A stretch of 15,319 nucleotides of DNA, taken from positions 1-15,319 of the forward strand of contig JADGAO010000057.1 of NCBI GenBank assembly GCA_015231995.1, in the 5' to 3' direction. This document shows positions 13,457 through 15,319 of this stretch, piece after piece; position 1 is the first letter of the stretch; each line of letters begins with the position of its first letter. Origin of the DNA: Nitrospinota bacterium. Lineage in GTDB: Bacteria > Nitrospinota_A > UBA7883 > JACRLM01. Both the position numbers and the translations under genes were made by a program. The notes beneath the pieces are model-generated. The model searched no databases, was not told the DNA's origin, and saw nothing but the letters and a program-made list of their open reading frames with translations.

Positions 13457-14848
13457 ATGAACTCCACTCAAACCGCCGAGCGTTACGGGCGCAACCTTGC
13501 CATCCTCAAACGCCGTTTTCCTAAGGTGGCCGAGGCGGTGGAGAACGCGCCCGATACCGTAGAGCTGGTTCCGTCTAAAAAAGGGCCGTTGACGGGCCGT
13601 TCCGGGAAAACATCGCTTCACAGTTTTCACGACCCGGTGACGGAAGCGGAAAAATTTATCGCGTCACAGGGAATCCCCGATGGAGGGCATGTCGTCCTGA
13701 TTGGAGTCGGGCTTGGCCACCATCTGGCTCCATTGCTCTGCGCTATTGGGGAGGGTGGAATGATAGTTGCGGCGGAGGCGAACGCAGAGATATTGAAGGC
13801 GGCCATGCGGGTTATCGAAGACCCGTCTATCCTCGAAGACCTGCGATTGACGCTGGTGGCCGGGAAGAACGAGGCGATTTTCCTGTCAACGTTAAGCTCC
13901 GCCTGCGCGTCGCTGGATCAAAACCGGGCGAAGACTGTCATCTTCAATCCGTCGTTCCAGCTTATCCCGAAAAATTTTACACGCACACGCACAGCCATCG
14001 AGCTTGTGCGGATGGAACGCAGGTTCCCGTTCGTCATGGGTGGAATAGAAGCGGAGAACCTCCAGCGGAACATGTCGCGCCTGCGTTCCGCCAAGTCCGT
14101 CAATTCGCTAAAAGGGGCCGCCAAAGGCCGGGGGGCTTTTATCGTTGGCGCGGGGCCGTCGCTTGACCGGGACGTTATAACGCTGTCGGCTCCGCACGGT
14201 TGCGTGGTCATATCCACGGACACAGCCCTGCCAGCCTTGCTAAGCGCTGGCGTCACGCCGCATTTCGTCGTCACCGCCGATCCGCAGGCGCAAAGCCTTC
14301 ATCACTTCACGTTTGCGGGCAGATACGATTTGCCGCTGATCCTCACCCCGACAGCCAGCTCGCAGGTCGTGGAAAAGTGGGTTGGCCCTATGTACGCCGG
14401 GTTTGTAAACACGGACAGGCTTTCAGGCGATGCGAAGGAACTGGCTGACCGGCTGGGGGGGTTCAAATCCGGCGGGACGGTATCGGCGCTGGCGCTGGAG
14501 ACGGCCATCATCATGGAGGCCGACCCGGTGATACTCGTGGGGCAGGATTTTGGCTGGCCCGGCGGGGAGTGTTACGCGCAGGGGACATTTTCGGAACGCG
14601 CCGACGCCCGCCCGATAATCGAACCCGGCGTTATCTACGGGACAAACCATTTCGGTCAACAGATAGCCACATCCGTTCCGCTTCATTCATACCGCAGATC
14701 GTTTGAATGGGTGATACAAACCACCGGCGCCCGTGTGTTCACCCTGTCGGCTTGCGGCCTGCCAGCGCGTGGCGTGACCCCGATATCGTCGCCGCTGGAA
14801 GTTATTTCAGGCGCGGGCGCCGCTGGCGGATTTCACTTCGAAGGCTGA
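13457..14848 (+). CDS. DUF115/MptE-like motility-associated glycosylation factor
   Basis: The 463-residue protein has an N-terminal Rossmann-like segment (VVLIGVGLGHHLAPLL, about 79-94). The DUF115/MptE-like core follows: AFIVGAGPSLDRDV (227-240), VVISTDTALPALLSAGVTPH (250-269) running into FVVTADPQ (270-277), and VILVGQDFGWPGGECYAQGT (358-377). This family includes the Maf proteins, which add nonulosonic sugars to flagellin in Campylobacter, Helicobacter, Aeromonas and others. A methanogen relative is a 6-hydroxymethylpterin pyrophosphokinase. Flagellar neighbours favour a glycosylation role, yet the gene lies on the opposite strand and no sugar-biosynthesis (pse/leg) genes are in the window. 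It starts 16 bases after the oxidoreductase without a clear ribosome-binding site. Function is probable, substrate unknown. Confidence 0.8.
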   Translation: MNSTQTAERYGRNLAILKRRFPKVAEAVENAPDTVELVPSKKGPLTGRSGKTSLHSFHDPVTEAEKFIASQGIPDGGHVVLIGVGLGHHLAPLLCAIGEGGMIVAAEANAEILKAAMRVIEDPSILEDLRLTLVAGKNEAIFLSTLSSACASLDQNRAKTVIFNPSFQLIPKNFTRTRTAIELVRMERRFPFVMGGIEAENLQRNMSRLRSAKSVNSLKGAAKGRGAFIVGAGPSLDRDVITLSAPHGCVVISTDTALPALLSAGVTPHFVVTADPQAQSLHHFTFAGRYDLPLILTPTASSQVVEKWVGPMYAGFVNTDRLSGDAKELADRLGGFKSGGTVSALALETAIIMEADPVILVGQDFGWPGGECYAQGTFSERADARPIIEPGVIYGTNHFGQQIATSVPLHSYRRSFEWVIQTTGARVFTLSACGLPARGVTPISSPLEVISGAGAAGGFHFEG

Positions 14849-14870
14849 AACATCGCCGCGCAAAAATCTC

Positions 14871-14899
14871 TTCACGCCATGCGCCTGATTGTGTAAAAT
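14871..14899 (+). promoter_or_regulatory. Sigma-70-type promoter ahead of the lipoprotein gene
   Basis: TTCACG (14871-14876) matches the -35 consensus at 4 of 6 positions. It is followed by a 17-base spacer and TAAAAT (14894-14899), 5 of 6 for the -10. The predicted start near 14906 gives a leader of about 50 bases to the ATG at 14956. It lies in the intergenic gap after the DUF115-type gene, suggesting the lipoprotein is transcribed separately. Confidence 0.5.
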
Positions 14900-14955
14900 A
14901 GTGAAGTTTATGTTCTTCCAAGATATCAACCACCTTTTTTTGAACTCGGAGGCCT

Positions 14956-15319
14956 ATGTCAAGGTTTCTCGTCCTTCTCTTATTCGTATTAGTCACCGCC
15001 TGTAGCGGCGGCGGTGGAAGCACGGCGCCAGCGGCCTCCAGCCCTACAACAACATCAACAACAACGCCAGTGACGCCCGCTTCGTGCGCGCCGGAGCATG
15101 CTCCTATAACCGATCCCAGCGGCTCCCACGCCGTTTCGTGGACGAAAACGATTTGCGGCCCCAGCGCCAAAGGGGAGGTGTTTTACATAGGGGCCGACAC
15201 GCTAAGCGATAGTGGCGAGACTTTCGGGGCCACGCGCGACATCAACCGTGGAAGGGTGACATGGGAATTCACCAACCTCGATTACACCGACATTGCATGG
15301 CCCACGAACGACATGATGT
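14956..15319 (+). CDS. Secreted lipoprotein of unknown function (runs off the window edge)
   Basis: From the ATG at 14956, MSRFLVLLLFVLVTAC is a lipoprotein signal peptide. The lipobox VTAC places the lipidated cysteine at residue 16, followed by SGGGGS. A threonine/serine/proline-rich linker (about residues 22-42) leads to a globular segment starting with ASCAPEHAPI. That segment contains SWTKTICGP and aromatic strands such as VTWEFTNLDYTDIAWP, and two cysteines that could form a disulfide. No known family was recognised. The frame stays open to the end of the window at 121 codons. GGAGG lies only 3 bases before the ATG, a short but workable spacing. The protein is probably anchored in the cell envelope. 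Confidence 0.75.
   Translation, partial: MSRFLVLLLFVLVTACSGGGGSTAPAASSPTTTSTTTPVTPASCAPEHAPITDPSGSHAVSWTKTICGPSAKGEVFYIGADTLSDSGETFGATRDINRGRVTWEFTNLDYTDIAWPTNDMM

Noticed and set aside
15040..15066. ACA-rich tract as a microsatellite or start of a repeat array
   Set aside because: It simply encodes the threonine-rich linker of the lipoprotein and is too short and irregular for an array.
1..15319. CRISPR arrays, tRNA, rRNA, integrases or transposase genes
   Set aside because: None were seen on either strand. The repeats present are isolated palindromes, not regularly spaced.

Overview
The window looks like a chromosomal segment of a motile, diderm (Gram-negative type) bacterium. It encodes both outer flagellar rings: the L-ring lipoprotein FlgH and the P-ring protein FlgI. 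Three features fit lineages such as Nitrospirota, Nitrospinota or deltaproteobacterial groups: a FliW-CsrA pair, a short FlgJ without a muramidase domain, and sigma-54-type promoters ahead of flagellar genes. No marker here fixes the phylum, so that placement is an inference.

Layout. Positions 1-229 (minus) hold the 5' end of threonine synthase, with a good sigma-70-type promoter at 362-390. Positions 523-624 hold an inverted pair of REP-like palindromes in otherwise empty DNA. Positions 690-10081 are one minus-strand flagellar block. In transcription order it reads flgF, flgG, flgA, flgH, flgI, flgJ, flgN, flgK, flgL, csrA, fliW. Two sigma-54-type promoters that share the -24 block TTGGCGCC sit ahead of flgF (10129-10144) and ahead of flgJ (5765-5780). 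They would split the block into a rod/ring unit (flgF to flgI) and a later unit (flgJ, hook-filament junction proteins, their chaperone, and the CsrA/FliW regulators). No flgM is seen between flgJ and flgN.

Positions 10082-11337 are an accessory patch. It contains a roughly 106-bp element with imperfect terminal inverted repeats, then two HicB/HicA toxin-antitoxin modules that converge. In both modules the antitoxin hicB is intact and the toxin hicA is broken. The plus-strand hicA has lost one base in a C run. The minus-strand hicA stops after 35 codons. The toxin remnants lie four bases apart.

Positions 11419-14848 (plus) are a tightly packed four-gene set: a SAM-dependent methyltransferase, a small CxxC/CxxC protein, a Gfo/Idh/MocA-type NAD(P)-dependent oxidoreductase, and a DUF115/MptE-like protein of the family that includes motility-associated flagellin glycosylation factors. 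Next to a flagellar cluster, this set may modify flagellin or another surface glycan. The window ends inside a secreted lipoprotein gene (from 14956, plus) with its own promoter-like sequence.

How it fits together: FlgF/FlgG build the rod, FlgA/FlgI/FlgH build the P and L rings, FlgJ helps rod assembly, FlgN chaperones FlgK and FlgL, and CsrA/FliW couple flagellin translation to assembly state. The plus-strand cassette may decorate the filament.
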